Source: JBKECO01 sp047974745
Lineage (GTDB): Bacteria > Bacillota > Clostridia > Lachnospirales > Lachnospiraceae
Assembly: GCA_047974745.1 (NCBI GenBank)
Contig: JBKECO010000018.1
Span: 62,001 to 126,000, forward strand
Reading direction: 5' to 3'
DNA: 64,000 nt
Part shown: piece after piece, positions 8,366 through 17,990 of the stretch
Numbering within the stretch: position 1 is the stretch's first letter
Layout of the letters: each line of letters starts with the position of its first letter
Program-made: the position numbers and the translations under genes
The notes under the pieces: model-generated
Told to the model about the DNA's origin: nothing
The model's input: only the letters and a program-made list of their open reading frames with translations
Databases searched by the model: none

Positions 8366-9543
8366 AAATATGTATCTGGATATCTAAAATATTTGAGCTG
8401 GGAGGAACCAAGCGTGTTGTTACCCTTCTGGCGAATGAACTGTCTAAAGAATATGATGTGACGATCATGACATTACAGGATCCGTCTACAGAAGACAGAA
8501 GCATGTATCAGATGAAGAATGAGGTTCATGTAGACTATATCAACACCAAGGTCTTTATAGATAAAAGAAAAACACCGCCCTTTATTCTGCGATTTATCAT
8601 TAAAAAAGCAAACGCCAAGACCGGGATGTTTAACAGGAAGAGTCTCACAGGAATACTTGGAGAAGCGACTTATCCAAAGAAATCAAGAGATAAGTGGATC
8701 CATTATCTGAACCAGAAGGAGTATGATATTATTATATCCATTGGAGGCATCAGTCTGCAGCTGGCAATGATGGCACCTGAGCTTAAGGCCAAGACGATTG
8801 GCTGGCAGCATAATTGTTATGAAGGTTATCTTGATGTACCGAACGTTGTATTTTGGAAAAAAGAGTGCCTTCTGCAGGAAAATCTGCCAAAGCTTGATAA
8901 ATATGTAGTGCTCAGTGAATATGACCAGCGAGATTACAGGAACCTATTGGGGATCGAGTCCGAGGTGAAGACGAACCCCAGAAGCTTTGTCAGTTCGAAA
9001 AAGTCCAGTGGCACCCAGAAAAGGTTTTTGATTGCTGCCAGGTTCGTCTATGCAAAAGGCCTGGATCTCATGATGGAGTCCTTTGAAGAGTTCTGCAGAC
9101 AGAATGAGGAGTGGCAGCTGGATATTATCGGTGCGGGAGAACTATTCGATCAGATCAAAGCCGATGCCAGTGCCAGAAAAATAGATCATCGTGTGAATTT
9201 CGCCGGATATACCAATGATGCGGAGAGTCACTACCTCCAGTCATCTGTTTTTTTACTGCCATCCAGATGGGAAGGGTGGCCGATGGTCATCATGGAGGCT
9301 TTTGAATTTGGACTTCCGGTCATCGCTTACCACACCGGAGCTATGGATCTGATCATTGAGGATGGGAAAACAGGTCTTTTGGTCGAACCATTTGATACAC
9401 ATGAATTCTGTCAGGCAATGCTCTCCCTGGCTGAGAAGGAAGAGCTTCGCCTCCAGATGAGGAATAATGCTATTTCCAAATCCCAGGATTTTAAAATAGA
9501 AGATGTGGTAAAGGACTGGAACGATCTGTTTGCAAGATTGTGA
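8362..9543 (+). CDS. GT4 family glycosyltransferase (second of a paralogous pair)
   Basis: 393 residues; ATG 8362 overlaps the upstream stop (ATGA), implying translational coupling. The domain plan matches the copy at 5112: FELGGTKRVVTLLANEL, KTIGWQHNCYEGYL, RFLIAARFVYAKGLDLM and LPSRWEGWPMVIMEAFEFG. Divergence is concentrated between residues about 40 and 120, in the acceptor-binding domain, while the donor half is nearly unchanged. This suggests the two enzymes use the same sugar nucleotide but act on different acceptors, as expected after tandem duplication. Function in glycan repeat assembly is inferred from the locus. Confidence 0.92.
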   Translation: MKICIWISKIFELGGTKRVVTLLANELSKEYDVTIMTLQDPSTEDRSMYQMKNEVHVDYINTKVFIDKRKTPPFILRFIIKKANAKTGMFNRKSLTGILGEATYPKKSRDKWIHYLNQKEYDIIISIGGISLQLAMMAPELKAKTIGWQHNCYEGYLDVPNVVFWKKECLLQENLPKLDKYVVLSEYDQRDYRNLLGIESEVKTNPRSFVSSKKSSGTQKRFLIAARFVYAKGLDLMMESFEEFCRQNEEWQLDIIGAGELFDQIKADASARKIDHRVNFAGYTNDAESHYLQSSVFLLPSRWEGWPMVIMEAFEFGLPVIAYHTGAMDLIIEDGKTGLLVEPFDTHEFCQAMLSLAEKEELRLQMRNNAISKSQDFKIEDVVKDWNDLFARL

Positions 9544-9558
9544 CAGACCTGGAAAGAA

Positions 9559-10431
9559 ATGAAGCAGGTGAACATGAAAAAAAAGAAGACCGGAGGAGTG
9601 TTCGCACTCCTCTTTCTAGTTTCTGCCGCTGTTTTTGCTAGTTGCAGCAGACAGGAGATGCAGACCGATATGGATAAAGAATCAAATACTGACTTCGTAT
9701 TAGAAGCACACCGGGGACTATCGGAGCGTTATCCTCAAAATACAATGGCGGCGTTTCAGGCTGCGGCCAAAGATGAGCAGTTTGGAGCCATCGAGACGGA
9801 TGTGCAGGAAACCAAGGATGGCATTCTGGTGCTATTTCATGACAGCACTCTGGATAAGCTGACGAATGGAACAGGAAAGGTCATGGACTATACCTATGAG
9901 GAGCTGAGACTGCTCCGCTATGATAATACAAATGGCCTGAATCTGGCACCAGATGAAGAAATTCCGACATTGCAGGAGTACCTTGCCATCTGCCGTGATT
10001 CCGGGAAAATACCCTATATCGAACTCAAGAAGCTGAGTCGGGAGGGAATGCAGACATTGCTTAAGATATTGCAGGAGGAGGACTATGATGCTGAGTCTGG
10101 CAGGACCTGCATTCTGACAACGCAGAATGAAGAGTATGTACCAATGCTGCGGGAACTGGATTCCACTTATACACTGGAATATATGGTTTCAGAACAGGAC
10201 TCCTACCAGATCGAGGATGTCATTCAATACTTGAAGCAGTATGAGAATATGGTATTTCGGCCAAATGCGTATGTCGTAACACCGGAAGATGTGGTACAAT
10301 GTAATCAGAATGGGATCCGGGTCGAGAGCTTCGGACTCAAGGTGGGAGATAAGGAAAAGCTTGCTGAGCTTATTGCAATGGGTGTAGAAGGCGTCACATG
10401 CAATGATAGTGAAGGACTGTTTACCAAATAG
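9559..10431 (+). CDS. Lipoprotein glycerophosphodiester phosphodiesterase
   Basis: 290 residues. A lysine-rich N-terminus and hydrophobic stretch end in the lipobox-like VFASC, so the protein is probably diacylglyceryl-anchored on the outer face of the membrane. The GDPD fold follows: EAHRGLSERYPQNT (catalytic HRG), IETDVQETKDGILVLFHD (metal-binding E-x-D and the second catalytic His), and PYIELK. Family enzymes cleave glycerophosphodiesters to glycerol-3-phosphate and an alcohol. Outside the cell and beside glycerol-phosphate polymer genes, it may trim or recycle teichoic-type polymer. ATG 9574 is an alternative start, five codons in; both starts have only modest ribosome sites. Confidence 0.9.
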   Translation: MKQVNMKKKKTGGVFALLFLVSAAVFASCSRQEMQTDMDKESNTDFVLEAHRGLSERYPQNTMAAFQAAAKDEQFGAIETDVQETKDGILVLFHDSTLDKLTNGTGKVMDYTYEELRLLRYDNTNGLNLAPDEEIPTLQEYLAICRDSGKIPYIELKKLSREGMQTLLKILQEEDYDAESGRTCILTTQNEEYVPMLRELDSTYTLEYMVSEQDSYQIEDVIQYLKQYENMVFRPNAYVVTPEDVVQCNQNGIRVESFGLKVGDKEKLAELIAMGVEGVTCNDSEGLFTK

Positions 10432-10477
10432 GAGTTGTGAATAGGGGTTGGCTGTTTACAACAAATGGAGGCGACAT

Positions 10478-12697
10478 ATGAAAAAAATCAGCTGGATTTT
10501 CGGCAGTATAATCTTTTTATTTGCAGTATTATTAGTACCAGAGGAAGTCATGGCAGCATCTTCCATGGCGGTATACGAAATAGCGTTGGGTTCCGATGCA
10601 GATGAAGGAGGGGATGCGACCCTCATAGAATCCAATGGCAGATATCTTTTGATGGATCTTGGAACAGAGGAGTCCTATCCCTATATTAAGCAGTTCTTAA
10701 AGAATAAAGGTGTAACTACATTATCACTGTACTATTCTCATTTTCATGGTGATCACACCGGTGGAATCGGTGTTGGAGGCGGTCTGGATCAGTTATTATC
10801 TGATTTTAATGTGGATAAGATCTATCTGCCATCCTCCTCATTTGCCTCTTCGGCATACTATAGCAGCTACTATACAAAGATCAATACCATGTATCAGTCC
10901 CATTATCCCAAAGCTAATCTAAACACACAGATCATTCAGCTGAGCAGAGGAATGGCCTTTTCAGTGGGTGGAGCAACGGTTCAGATCATTGGTCCTGTAG
11001 GCATGGAGAATTACTCGGTCTCTGATATGGATGGATACGATTCTGCAGCAAGGCAGAAAACAGCTTTTATCAATAACTACAGTCTGGTCGCACGTATTTC
11101 AGCTGGTGGGACTGTCTTTTTGACAGCTGGAGATATCGAGCAGTTCCAGGAGAAATTGCTGATCCAGGCATATAAGAATTCGGGGATGTTAGATGCTGAT
11201 ATTTTTAAAATGAATCATCACGGGCATTATATGTCGAACACACCGGAGTTTTTGGAATGTGTGACACCGGATCAGATATTTGCCTCAAATAATGGAAATG
11301 CTGCCGGTCAGTCGACAGCGGACAAGACCCAGCGAGTTGTGGCCAAATCCCTGTACTACGCAAGTCAGCAGGGCATGTGCTATCTGGTCGGTGATGAGAG
11401 ACAGTCCATCGGATATGTGGTAAATGGCTCCCAGATCTTAGTCTATAAGACAAATGGCAATCTTGCTGCAGACGGGGAGCAGCTGACGGGATATGTCAGA
11501 GTAAAAGGCGGGGATGGACGCTATGAAACTTACGACCACTATCTTCTGGACAGTAACGGACGCCCCATCAAGGGGGTACAGACAGTAAATGGGAAGATCC
11601 GGTATTTTGGAACGGGGGGCTGTATGGATTATGGCTCCTATTCCCCTAGCGGTGTTTACAATCCCTGGAGGTATTATACAGAAGAAAGCGCCATCAAGGT
11701 TCGCTTTTTCCTAGAGTCGGATTATAGCATGAAGACAGGCTGGATGGATTATGGCGGTAATTTCTATTATCTGGATCCTGCAACGGGATATCGGGCGACT
11801 GGCATAACTAAGATCGGCAGCAGTGTTTATTATTTCTCGAATAGTGGTATTCGCCAGAGCAGTCAGTGGGTAACTGAGAATGGAAAGACATACTATCTGG
11901 GATCAGACGGCGTTGCCATGACAGGCTGGAAGAAGGTCGACAATACAAAATATTACTTTGACAAGAGTACAGGTGCGAAGGCACTGGGACTGACTAAAAC
12001 CGGAAGCGTCTATCGATATTTCTATAAAGATGGAACCTATGCGAAGAATACGACGATCTCCGTGGATGGAACGAAACTGATCTTTGGCAGTGATGGCAAG
12101 CTGGTGAATGTACCAAAGCCTGCCAGTGTTACGATCAAGAAAGTGACCGCATCTGCGAATAAGCTTCGTGTGTACTGGACACGCAACAAGAAGGCTGACT
12201 ATTACAAGATCTACATATCCACAAAGAAAAATAGTGGATATAAGCTTGCGGCAGTCGTGGATGGCGGTGCTGCCACAAAACAGAGCATCTATGGTCTGAC
12301 AAATGGCACCTCTTATTATGTAAAAGTTAAGGCTTATGATGTCATTGACGGACTGACTTTTAAAAGCAGTAACAGCAATATCGTCAAAAAGAAGGTCGAC
12401 TATCCGAGTCCAAGTACAGTAACAGTGAAAAAAGTCAAAACAACAGCAACTGGACAGATCCGAGTATACTGGACCCAGACCACCAATACAGAGTATTACA
12501 AGGTCTATGTATCCACTAAGAAAAGCAGTGGATATAAATCTTATGCTGTCGTAAATGGCAGTGATATCACAAAAACAAACATCGGGGGACTCAAAAGCGG
12601 AAAGACCTATTATGTTAAGGTCAGAGCCTATCGAGTTGTGAATGGGGTTGTATATAAGAGCAAGAACAGTAATATTATCGAGATAAAAGTAAAATAA
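10478..12697 (+). CDS. Secreted metallo-beta-lactamase-fold hydrolase with cell-wall-binding repeats and two FN3 domains
   Basis: 739 residues from ATG 10478, which has a GGAGG site; an in-frame upstream start at 10448 would spoil the signal peptide. Order: signal peptide (MKKISWIFGSIIFLF onward, cleavage near VMA-AS), MBL domain with HFHGDHTGG and the later KMNHHGHY metal motif (to about residue 320), choline-binding/GW-type repeats such as TGWKKVDNTKYYFDKSTG (about 330-540), then two fibronectin type III domains of about 95 residues ending at the C-terminus. The plan recalls pneumococcal Pce/CbpE, an MBL phosphorylcholine esterase acting on teichoic acid, though no choline (lic) genes are visible here. 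It could alternatively be a ComEC-type phosphodiesterase or nuclease. Confidence 0.88.
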   Translation: MKKISWIFGSIIFLFAVLLVPEEVMAASSMAVYEIALGSDADEGGDATLIESNGRYLLMDLGTEESYPYIKQFLKNKGVTTLSLYYSHFHGDHTGGIGVGGGLDQLLSDFNVDKIYLPSSSFASSAYYSSYYTKINTMYQSHYPKANLNTQIIQLSRGMAFSVGGATVQIIGPVGMENYSVSDMDGYDSAARQKTAFINNYSLVARISAGGTVFLTAGDIEQFQEKLLIQAYKNSGMLDADIFKMNHHGHYMSNTPEFLECVTPDQIFASNNGNAAGQSTADKTQRVVAKSLYYASQQGMCYLVGDERQSIGYVVNGSQILVYKTNGNLAADGEQLTGYVRVKGGDGRYETYDHYLLDSNGRPIKGVQTVNGKIRYFGTGGCMDYGSYSPSGVYNPWRYYTEESAIKVRFFLESDYSMKTGWMDYGGNFYYLDPATGYRATGITKIGSSVYYFSNSGIRQSSQWVTENGKTYYLGSDGVAMTGWKKVDNTKYYFDKSTGAKALGLTKTGSVYRYFYKDGTYAKNTTISVDGTKLIFGSDGKLVNVPKPASVTIKKVTASANKLRVYWTRNKKADYYKIYISTKKNSGYKLAAVVDGGAATKQSIYGLTNGTSYYVKVKAYDVIDGLTFKSSNSNIVKKKVDYPSPSTVTVKKVKTTATGQIRVYWTQTTNTEYYKVYVSTKKSSGYKSYAVVNGSDITKTNIGGLKSGKTYYVKVRAYRVVNGVVYKSKNSNIIEIKVK

Positions 12698-12762
12698 ACT
12701 TTACGACCAAAACCGACCCAAAACTTGCTATCAGGGAAAAAAGACGTGAATGGAGACACAAC

Positions 12763-13887
12763 ATGAAAACAACTGAAAACCTTTATACGAAGGAACGTTC
12801 AACCATTTTAAAAGGAATTGCCATACTGTTGATGGTATGGCATCATACCTTTCGGGCAACAGGTTTTTTCGAAGATTACATTATCAGCTTTGATCCCTTT
12901 GCGATGGATCAGGTTGTACTATTTTCGCAAATGGTCAAATTCTGTGTTGCTGTCTTTGTCTTTGTTTCAGGATACGGACTTTATTTCGCTGTCACGAAAT
13001 GCAGGGAAGAAGATACAAAGTATTCCGTATGGACTTTGAGCAGGCTGATCGAGCTGATCATTAGTTTTGCATTTGTGTTTCTGATCTGCTTTGCGGTGAT
13101 TGGCATCTTTGACCCAGCTGAGCTGTTCGATACCTATGGATCCAAAGGAACGACAACGGCAATCCTGTACTTTCTGTTAAATCTACTGGGATTGCAGTCA
13201 TTTTTTAACACACCAAATCTCAATGGAGCCTGGTGGTATATCTCAGCAGCTATCTTCTTTATTGTAGTGGCACCCATCGCCGCTGGGTTCATCAGAAAAT
13301 TTGGTGCGGTCATAGCTGTTGGCATGGTAGTCATGTTGCCGAGAATATTTACACCCATTATCCGTGAGGAGAACAGTATCTATAAATATGTTCTGATTTA
13401 CATAATCGGCATGATCATGGCAAGGGAAGACCTCATGAATCGTTGGCTGGCATATTGCCCAACAACGAATAAGAAACTGGGAAAACTGATAAAGCTGGTG
13501 GGACTCAGTGTTTTGTTTGCTATATTCTATAAGGTTGGAACCATTGTGACCCCAACCCAGTTCTGGGAAATAAACTATACACTGCTGCCTCTTCTAAGCG
13601 TTTTGATCGGAGCAGAATTTATTGCAGTGATTCCCGGAATAAAACAGATTTTTTACTTCATAGGCTTTTATTCTCTAGAAATTTATCTGGTGCATAATTA
13701 TTCCAGAATTTACTTTAAGGACTTTTTATATGGTTCTGGTTATTTTCTTCTATCGCCTTTGTGGATGCTTCTGTTTGGCCTGGCTGCCGGGATACTGCTC
13801 TATTATGCGAAGCGAATCCTGCAGATTCCAAGACTGATTGACTTCCTTCAGAAAAAGATTCAGAATAGTACCCTGCTAAGCAGATGA
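12763..13887 (+). CDS. Acyltransferase 3 family membrane protein
   Basis: 374 residues with about ten hydrophobic segments. The N-terminal motif ILKGIAILLMVWHHTFR is the acyltransferase-3 signature, with the conserved His of helix 1, and FVSGYGLYF follows in helix 2. A late YSLEIYLVHNY block is also typical. OafA/WecH-type members move acetyl or other acyl groups to extracytoplasmic sugars. The gene is 65 bp downstream of the MBL gene and is the last + strand gene before a new promoter, so it probably ends the first operon and O-acylates its polymer. Acyl donor and target cannot be read from sequence. Confidence 0.88.
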   Translation: MKTTENLYTKERSTILKGIAILLMVWHHTFRATGFFEDYIISFDPFAMDQVVLFSQMVKFCVAVFVFVSGYGLYFAVTKCREEDTKYSVWTLSRLIELIISFAFVFLICFAVIGIFDPAELFDTYGSKGTTTAILYFLLNLLGLQSFFNTPNLNGAWWYISAAIFFIVVAPIAAGFIRKFGAVIAVGMVVMLPRIFTPIIREENSIYKYVLIYIIGMIMAREDLMNRWLAYCPTTNKKLGKLIKLVGLSVLFAIFYKVGTIVTPTQFWEINYTLLPLLSVLIGAEFIAVIPGIKQIFYFIGFYSLEIYLVHNYSRIYFKDFLYGSGYFLLSPLWMLLFGLAAGILLYYAKRILQIPRLIDFLQKKIQNSTLLSR

Positions 13888-13923
13888 CAACTAAGGCACT
13901 AGGCTGAATGGATTCTGATCACT

Positions 13924-13952
13924 TTGACGCTAAGAACAGAGTATGCTATAAT
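13924..13952 (+). promoter_or_regulatory. Near-consensus sigma-A promoter for the second polysaccharide locus
   Basis: TTGACG at 13924-13929 and TATAAT at 13947-13952 are separated by 17 bases, with a TG at 13944-13945 giving an extended -10. Transcription would start near 13959, about 55 bases before the dehydratase start. Confidence 0.8.
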
Positions 13953-14014
13953 TCCCACAGTTTGGGAAGAGCAGGCTGACTAATACTGCAACACGGGAAA
14001 TAAGGGTGAGACCC

Positions 14015-15889
14015 ATGAGACAAAAAATCATTGATAGAAAACTTCTGATCCGCAGGATATTCCTGATGAGCTATGATGTCTGTGCTGTTTTTGCAGCAAG
14101 CATGCTGGCTCTTTTCGTGCGTTTTGAACTTCGATTTGATGAAATTCCACTCCAGTTTCTTGAAAATGCCTGGAAATCACTGCCTGCGATTGCGGTAGTT
14201 ACAATACTGATCTTTTGGATTTTTCGACTGTATTCTAGCCTTTGGAGTTATGCAGGAGCAGTGGAGATGATGTATCTTGCCTCTGCCTGCATTGTATCTT
14301 CTGTCTTGAATATGATTCTGATGCTGCTATCGCACCCAGAGACAGGATATCCTGTCCCACGCAGCTACTATGTCTTATACGGAATGTTCCTGTTATTTCT
14401 TGTGTTTGTATCTCGTTATAGTTATCGCGCTGCACGGGCGATGAAAAACAGACTGCGAAGCAAGACGGAAAAAAGGAATGTATTGGTCATAGGTGCAGGA
14501 GAAGCGGGAAATGCACTGATCAAGGAGATCAAGAACAGCAGATACGTCAATAAGCAGGTCGTTGGCGTCATCGATGATGATAAAAATAAAATCGGAAGTT
14601 ACATTCAGGGAACAAAAATCATTGGAGATCGAAGTACCATTGCAGAATTTGCGGAGCTATTACATGTCAATGAGATCATCGTTGCGATGCCCTCCGCATC
14701 ACCCAAAGCGATCAAAGAGATCCTGGATATTAGTAAGGAAACTGGATGTGATCTAAAGCGACTTCCTGGTATCTATCAGCTAGTCAATGGAGATGTCAGC
14801 ATCAGTGAACTTAAGGATGTGGATGTCAATGACCTTCTGGGTCGAGATCCCGTTGAGGTGGATCTAGAATCCATCCTTGGGTATGTTGCAGATAAAGTGA
14901 TCTTAGTTACCGGGGCAGGTGGTTCCATCGGAAGTGAGTTAAGTCGTCAGCTTGCAAATCAAAGACCAAAACAGCTGATCCTATTGGACATCTATGAAAA
15001 TTCGCTCTACGACATTCAGAATGAACTTGTGCATGGATATCCCAGTTTGGATATCGTCGCGTTGGTTGCTTCTGTCAGAAATACCAATCGAATTGATCAG
15101 ATCATGGAAACCTTCCATCCGGAAATCATCTACCATGCCGCAGCACACAAGCATGTGCCACTGATGGAGACCAGTCCTAATGAGGCGATCAAGAATAATG
15201 TGCTCGGAACTTTAAAGATCGTACAGTCAGCCGATGCACATCATGTTGAAAAATTTGTTATGATCTCAACAGATAAAGCAGTAAATCCAACGAATATTAT
15301 GGGAGCCTCCAAACGGATCTGTGAGATGATCATTCAGACCTACAACAAACGGTCTGATACAGAATACGTAGCAGTACGTTTTGGAAATGTACTTGGAAGT
15401 AACGGCAGTGTAATCCCACTCTTTCGAAAACAGATCGAAATGGGTGGTCCAGTAACCGTGACACATCCCGAGATAATTCGCTATTTTATGACAATTCCGG
15501 AAGCAGTATCCCTGGTACTTCAGGCAGGAGCCTACGCAAAGGGCGGAGAAATCTTCGTTCTGGACATGGGCGAACCAGTGCGAATCGTGGATCTTGCCAG
15601 AAATCTGATCCTTTTATCCGGACACAGACCAGATGAAGAGATCCAGATCGTCTATACCGGACTGCGTCCCGGTGAGAAGCTGTTCGAAGAGATCCTAATG
15701 GACGAAGAAGGAATGCAGGAGACAGCAAACCGGCTGATCCATATTGGCAAACCGATCGAGATCAATGAAGAAGAATTTCTTTTGAAGCTCAATAAATTAA
15801 AAGACTATGTAGAAACCGAACCGTACGATATCAGAGAATCTATTATGGAGCTGGTGCCTACGTATCAGCCAGAGATGAGTCAAGACTAG
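14015..15889 (+). CDS. Membrane-bound nucleotide-sugar 4,6-dehydratase (WbpM/PglF/CapD-type)
   Basis: About 624 residues from ATG 14015, favoured over GTG 14006 because AAGGGTGAG precedes it. Four N-terminal membrane helices (to about residue 125) are followed by a first Rossmann domain (VLVIGAGEAGNALIKEI), then the catalytic SDR domain with TGAGGSIGSELSRQL, the active-site region MISTDKAVNPTNIMGASKR and RPGEKLFEEIL. Long-form members convert UDP-GlcNAc to UDP-4-keto-6-deoxy-HexNAc. The next gene looks like a ketoreductase or epimerase acting on such a product, so a QuiNAc/FucNAc-type sugar is plausible. First gene after the promoter at 13924. Confidence 0.9.
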   Translation: MRQKIIDRKLLIRRIFLMSYDVCAVFAASMLALFVRFELRFDEIPLQFLENAWKSLPAIAVVTILIFWIFRLYSSLWSYAGAVEMMYLASACIVSSVLNMILMLLSHPETGYPVPRSYYVLYGMFLLFLVFVSRYSYRAARAMKNRLRSKTEKRNVLVIGAGEAGNALIKEIKNSRYVNKQVVGVIDDDKNKIGSYIQGTKIIGDRSTIAEFAELLHVNEIIVAMPSASPKAIKEILDISKETGCDLKRLPGIYQLVNGDVSISELKDVDVNDLLGRDPVEVDLESILGYVADKVILVTGAGGSIGSELSRQLANQRPKQLILLDIYENSLYDIQNELVHGYPSLDIVALVASVRNTNRIDQIMETFHPEIIYHAAAHKHVPLMETSPNEAIKNNVLGTLKIVQSADAHHVEKFVMISTDKAVNPTNIMGASKRICEMIIQTYNKRSDTEYVAVRFGNVLGSNGSVIPLFRKQIEMGGPVTVTHPEIIRYFMTIPEAVSLVLQAGAYAKGGEIFVLDMGEPVRIVDLARNLILLSGHRPDEEIQIVYTGLRPGEKLFEEILMDEEGMQETANRLIHIGKPIEINEEEFLLKLNKLKDYVETEPYDIRESIMELVPTYQPEMSQD

Positions 15890-15905
15890 CAGGACTGGTG
15901 AAAAT

Positions 15906-16811
15906 ATGATAGAAAACAAGAAAATCCTGGTGACGGGACAAAATGGATTTATAGGAAGTGCTTTTGTAAAATTCATACATGAACAGTATCCCGACTGGGA
16001 AATTGATACAGTAAGCCTGCGTGATGATAACTGGAAAAATATGGATTTTTCCAGTTATCATTCTGTTCTTCATGCTGCAGGTAAAGCACACGCTGATACG
16101 GGTACAGTAACCTTAGAAGAAAAAAAAGAATACTATGCCATCAATACAACGCTTACAAAAGAAGTGGCAAAAAAAGCAAAAACAGAAGGGGTTCGCCAAT
16201 TCATCTATTTAAGCAGTATTATAATATATGGTGACAGTGCGCCATATGGTAAAGAGAAACAAATCTCAGCAAGTACTCCGCTGCACCCTTCTAATTGTTA
16301 TGGGGACAGCAAGAAAAAAGCAGATCTTTATGTTCAAAAATTGAATCAGAACGACTTTAGAACTGCAGTCATAAGGTTGCCTATGATATATGGTCAAGGA
16401 AGTAAAGGAAATTATTCACTTCTATCTAAGGCAGCACGTCGCCTGCCAATTTTTCCAAAAATTCAAAATCAGCGCAGCATGCTTTATATAGAGAACCTTT
16501 GTGAACTGATCAGAGAAATCATAGAGCACTGTGACAGCGGAATCTTTTTTCCTCAGAATAGTGAATATGTAGCTACATATGAGATTGTAAGAGAAATTGC
16601 AAAAGCTCACAATCACAGAATCTATTTCATCTCAGGATTCGATACCTTATTTACAACAATAGGAAATAATAAAGGAAAAGCGGGACAGCTCGTTAATAAG
16701 GTATTCGGAAATTTGAGCTATGTAAAAGAAATCAGTCAATACAGAATGAACGAGTATCAAAAATATAGTTTCCGAGAATCTGTATCATGCACGGAGAAAA
16801 AATTATGGTGA
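15906..16811 (+). CDS. NAD(P)-dependent epimerase/dehydratase (possible 4-ketoreductase)
   Basis: 301 residues of the extended short-chain dehydrogenase fold: nucleotide motif ILVTGQNGFIGSAF (GxxGxxG), LHAAGKAHAD, the catalytic serine region IYLSSIIIYG, and NCYGDSKKKAD, which supplies the Tyr-x3-Lys pair. Size and the position after a WbpM-type dehydratase resemble WbpV/WreQ-like reductases that finish 6-deoxy-HexNAc sugars, but this is inference. Bases become noticeably more AT-rich from here. Its stop codon overlaps the start of the next gene by seven bases. Confidence 0.87.
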   Translation: MIENKKILVTGQNGFIGSAFVKFIHEQYPDWEIDTVSLRDDNWKNMDFSSYHSVLHAAGKAHADTGTVTLEEKKEYYAINTTLTKEVAKKAKTEGVRQFIYLSSIIIYGDSAPYGKEKQISASTPLHPSNCYGDSKKKADLYVQKLNQNDFRTAVIRLPMIYGQGSKGNYSLLSKAARRLPIFPKIQNQRSMLYIENLCELIREIIEHCDSGIFFPQNSEYVATYEIVREIAKAHNHRIYFISGFDTLFTTIGNNKGKAGQLVNKVFGNLSYVKEISQYRMNEYQKYSFRESVSCTEKKLW

Positions 16812-17971
16812 AACGAAAAGTACTAATGACTGCATCCGTTGCTTCTATGATCGATCTGTTTAATATGGATAATCTGCAGATTCTGCAGGACCAAGGGTAT
16901 GATATCGAAGTTGCAGCGAATTTTAAAAAGGGAAGCAGCACGAGTCAGGAGCGGGTAGATGAATTCAAAACAGAGCTGCAGAACAGAGGTATCAAAGTCT
17001 ATCATGTACCAATTCCAAGGAGTATTACAGACTTTAAAAATATTATTATTTCCTATCGAATCCTTAAAAAATTATGCAATCGAAACCATTACTCAATTGT
17101 ACATACCCAGACTCCCATCGGTGGTGTTGTAACTCGAGTTGCAGCAAAGGAAGCAAGGAAAAATGGAACAAACGTGCTTTACGAAGCACATGGATTTCAT
17201 TTTTTTAAGGGGGCATCTCCAGCTTACTGGATGTTATTCTATCCAATTGAGAAGCATGTTTCACGCTTTACAGATGTTCTAATTACGATCAATCAGGAAG
17301 ACTATAACAGAGCAAAAACATTTCATGCAAAAAAAGTATATTATGTACCTGGCATTGGAGTAGATTTCTCGAAATTTCAATTTGGAGAATTGGAAAGACA
17401 GTCTATCCGAAGGGAATTCCGAATAAAGGATGATGAGTTCCTTCTCCTAAGTGTAGGACAACTCTCAAAAAGAAAGAACCAGATAGTCATCATTGAAGCC
17501 ATGGCAAAGATCCCAGATAAAAAGATAAAATATCTGATTGTTGGAATTGGTGAAAAAGAGAAGGAATTCATCTCCTTGATACGAAAATTGGGCTTGCAAG
17601 ACAGAGTAATACTTGCTGGCTATCGGGGGGATATCCCACAGATCCTCAAAGCAGCTGACTGTTTTGTTTTCCCTTCATTACAGGAAGGACTGCCAGCTGC
17701 CCTGATGGAAGCAATGGCATCTGGTGTTCCGGTGATCTGTTCAAAAATCAGAGGCAATACGGATCTGATCAGTGATCACATCGATGGTGAGGTTGTCAGA
17801 AAAAACGATATAGAAGCTTATGTATCAAGAATCATGAATATGAAAAACAATAACGAGATAGCTGGAAAATATGCAAAGTCTGCGCAGAAGAAGATACAGC
17901 AATTTTCATTAGAGTGTGTCCATGGGCAGATGGACCAGATATATTCAGAAATGATCAACGGTTCAGATTAG
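16805..17971 (+). CDS. GT4 family glycosyltransferase (EpsD-like)
   Basis: About 388 residues from ATG 16805, which has GGAG eight bases upstream; ATG 16787 is in frame but poorly placed. The N-terminal domain has MTASVASMIDLFNM and VHTQTPIGGVVTRVA, typical of EpsD/CapJ-like enzymes. The donor domain has LLSVGQLSKRKNQ, LIVGIGEKE and FVFPSLQEGLPAALMEAMAS with the GT4 glutamates. It is expected to extend the lipid-linked repeat after the priming sugar. It closes a three-gene unit with the dehydratase and epimerase; a new promoter follows. Confidence 0.92.
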   Translation: MVKRKVLMTASVASMIDLFNMDNLQILQDQGYDIEVAANFKKGSSTSQERVDEFKTELQNRGIKVYHVPIPRSITDFKNIIISYRILKKLCNRNHYSIVHTQTPIGGVVTRVAAKEARKNGTNVLYEAHGFHFFKGASPAYWMLFYPIEKHVSRFTDVLITINQEDYNRAKTFHAKKVYYVPGIGVDFSKFQFGELERQSIRREFRIKDDEFLLLSVGQLSKRKNQIVIIEAMAKIPDKKIKYLIVGIGEKEKEFISLIRKLGLQDRVILAGYRGDIPQILKAADCFVFPSLQEGLPAALMEAMASGVPVICSKIRGNTDLISDHIDGEVVRKNDIEAYVSRIMNMKNNNEIAGKYAKSAQKKIQQFSLECVHGQMDQIYSEMINGSD

Positions 17972-17990
17972 TGTGAGTTCGTTTCATAAA

